From contig JAKFXU010000492.1 of assembly GCA_021731215.1 (NCBI GenBank), forward strand, positions 1-5,652: a DNA stretch of 5,652 nucleotides, given 5' to 3'. The notes under the pieces were generated by a model. The model was given only the letters and a program-made list of their open reading frames with translations, had not been told where the DNA came from and did not search any database. This DNA is from Rhodoferax sp. (GTDB lineage Bacteria; Pseudomonadota; Gammaproteobacteria; Burkholderiales; Burkholderiaceae_C). The translations under genes were made by a program, and so were the position numbers. Positions within the stretch are counted from its first letter, which is position 1. Every line of letters starts with the position of its first letter. Shown piece by piece: positions 5,461-5,652 of this stretch.

Positions 5461-5652
5461 CTATTTGACCAGCAGTACCGGCAGCGGCGATTGATGCAGC
5501 ACCCGCTGCGCCACCGAGCCCAGCAGCATGGTGCCGACGGCGCCCATGCCGCGGGTGCCCATCGCAATCTGATCAACCTTGAGTTCGCTGGCAACGCGCA
5601 CGATCTCGTTGGCAATCACGCCATAAGCCCGCACTGGCTCGGCGGGCTTGAG
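5461..5652 (-). CDS. Universal stress protein, C-terminal part (5' end outside window)
   Basis: Reading the minus strand from the window edge, 63 residues are open before TAG (complement of 5461-5463). They contain ANEIVRVASELKVDQIAMG followed by the full Usp ATP-binding signature G-x2-G-x9-G-S (GTRGMG...LLGSV) and the standard family ending SPLPVLLVK. This is therefore the second half of an ATP-binding type Usp domain. The N-terminal half lies beyond the window, so it is unknown whether this is a single or tandem Usp protein. It is convergent with the cyclase gene and not part of that operon. Its signature and C-terminus are closer to the family norm than those of the Usp at 248-793, so the two are not recent duplicates. 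Confidence 0.92.
   Translation of the reverse strand, partial: LKPAEPVRAYGVIANEIVRVASELKVDQIAMGTRGMGAVGTMLLGSVAQRVLHQSPLPVLLVK

Noticed and set aside
5178..5615. Minus-strand open frame over the end of the window
   Set aside because: It is in a different frame from the Usp C-terminus, whose signature is read at 5461-5652 on the same strand.

Overview
The window is GC-rich and tightly packed, with codon use and protein families typical of a betaproteobacterium. The protein families and the GC-rich palindromic intergenic block at 5363-5460 (which resembles, from memory, repeats in Rhodoferax, Polaromonas and Acidovorax-type genomes) point to the Comamonadaceae of the Burkholderiales. That placement is an inference, since no search could be run.

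Layout, left to right. (1) 1-242, +: the last 79 residues of an FNR-type Crp/Fnr transcription regulator, including its DNA-recognition helix. (2) 248-793, +: a universal stress protein (Usp) with an intact ATP-binding signature, touching or nearly touching the regulator gene. (3) 794-900: a 107-base gap with a plausible sigma-70 promoter and several TGTAA/TTACA half-sites in inverted arrangement. (4) 901-3525, +: an 874-residue fusion of CheB-type methylesterase, CheR-type methyltransferase, a PAS-like segment, a long heptad coiled coil and a C-terminal PAS. (5) 3512-5362, +: a three-PAS, GGDEF diguanylate cyclase whose start overlaps the end of the fusion gene by 14 bases. (6) 5363-5460: the palindromic intergenic element. 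(7) 5461-5652, -: the C-terminal 63 residues of a second Usp, convergent with the cyclase.

The central pair looks like a two-gene signalling operon. The first protein carries both the methylating and demethylating activities normally used on chemoreceptors, but without the phosphorylation-controlled receiver domain of classical CheB. The second makes the second messenger c-di-GMP from PAS-sensed input and retains a product-inhibition site. Neither carries a histidine kinase or receiver domain, and no chemoreceptor lies in the window. The surroundings (an oxygen-type regulator and Usp proteins on both sides) suggest an island for redox, oxygen or stress adaptation. The individual families are known. 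The most interesting points are the receiver-less CheB-CheR fusion coupled to a cyclase, the repeat-built coiled coil with an exact 21-bp duplication, and the unexplained inverted repeats in the promoter.
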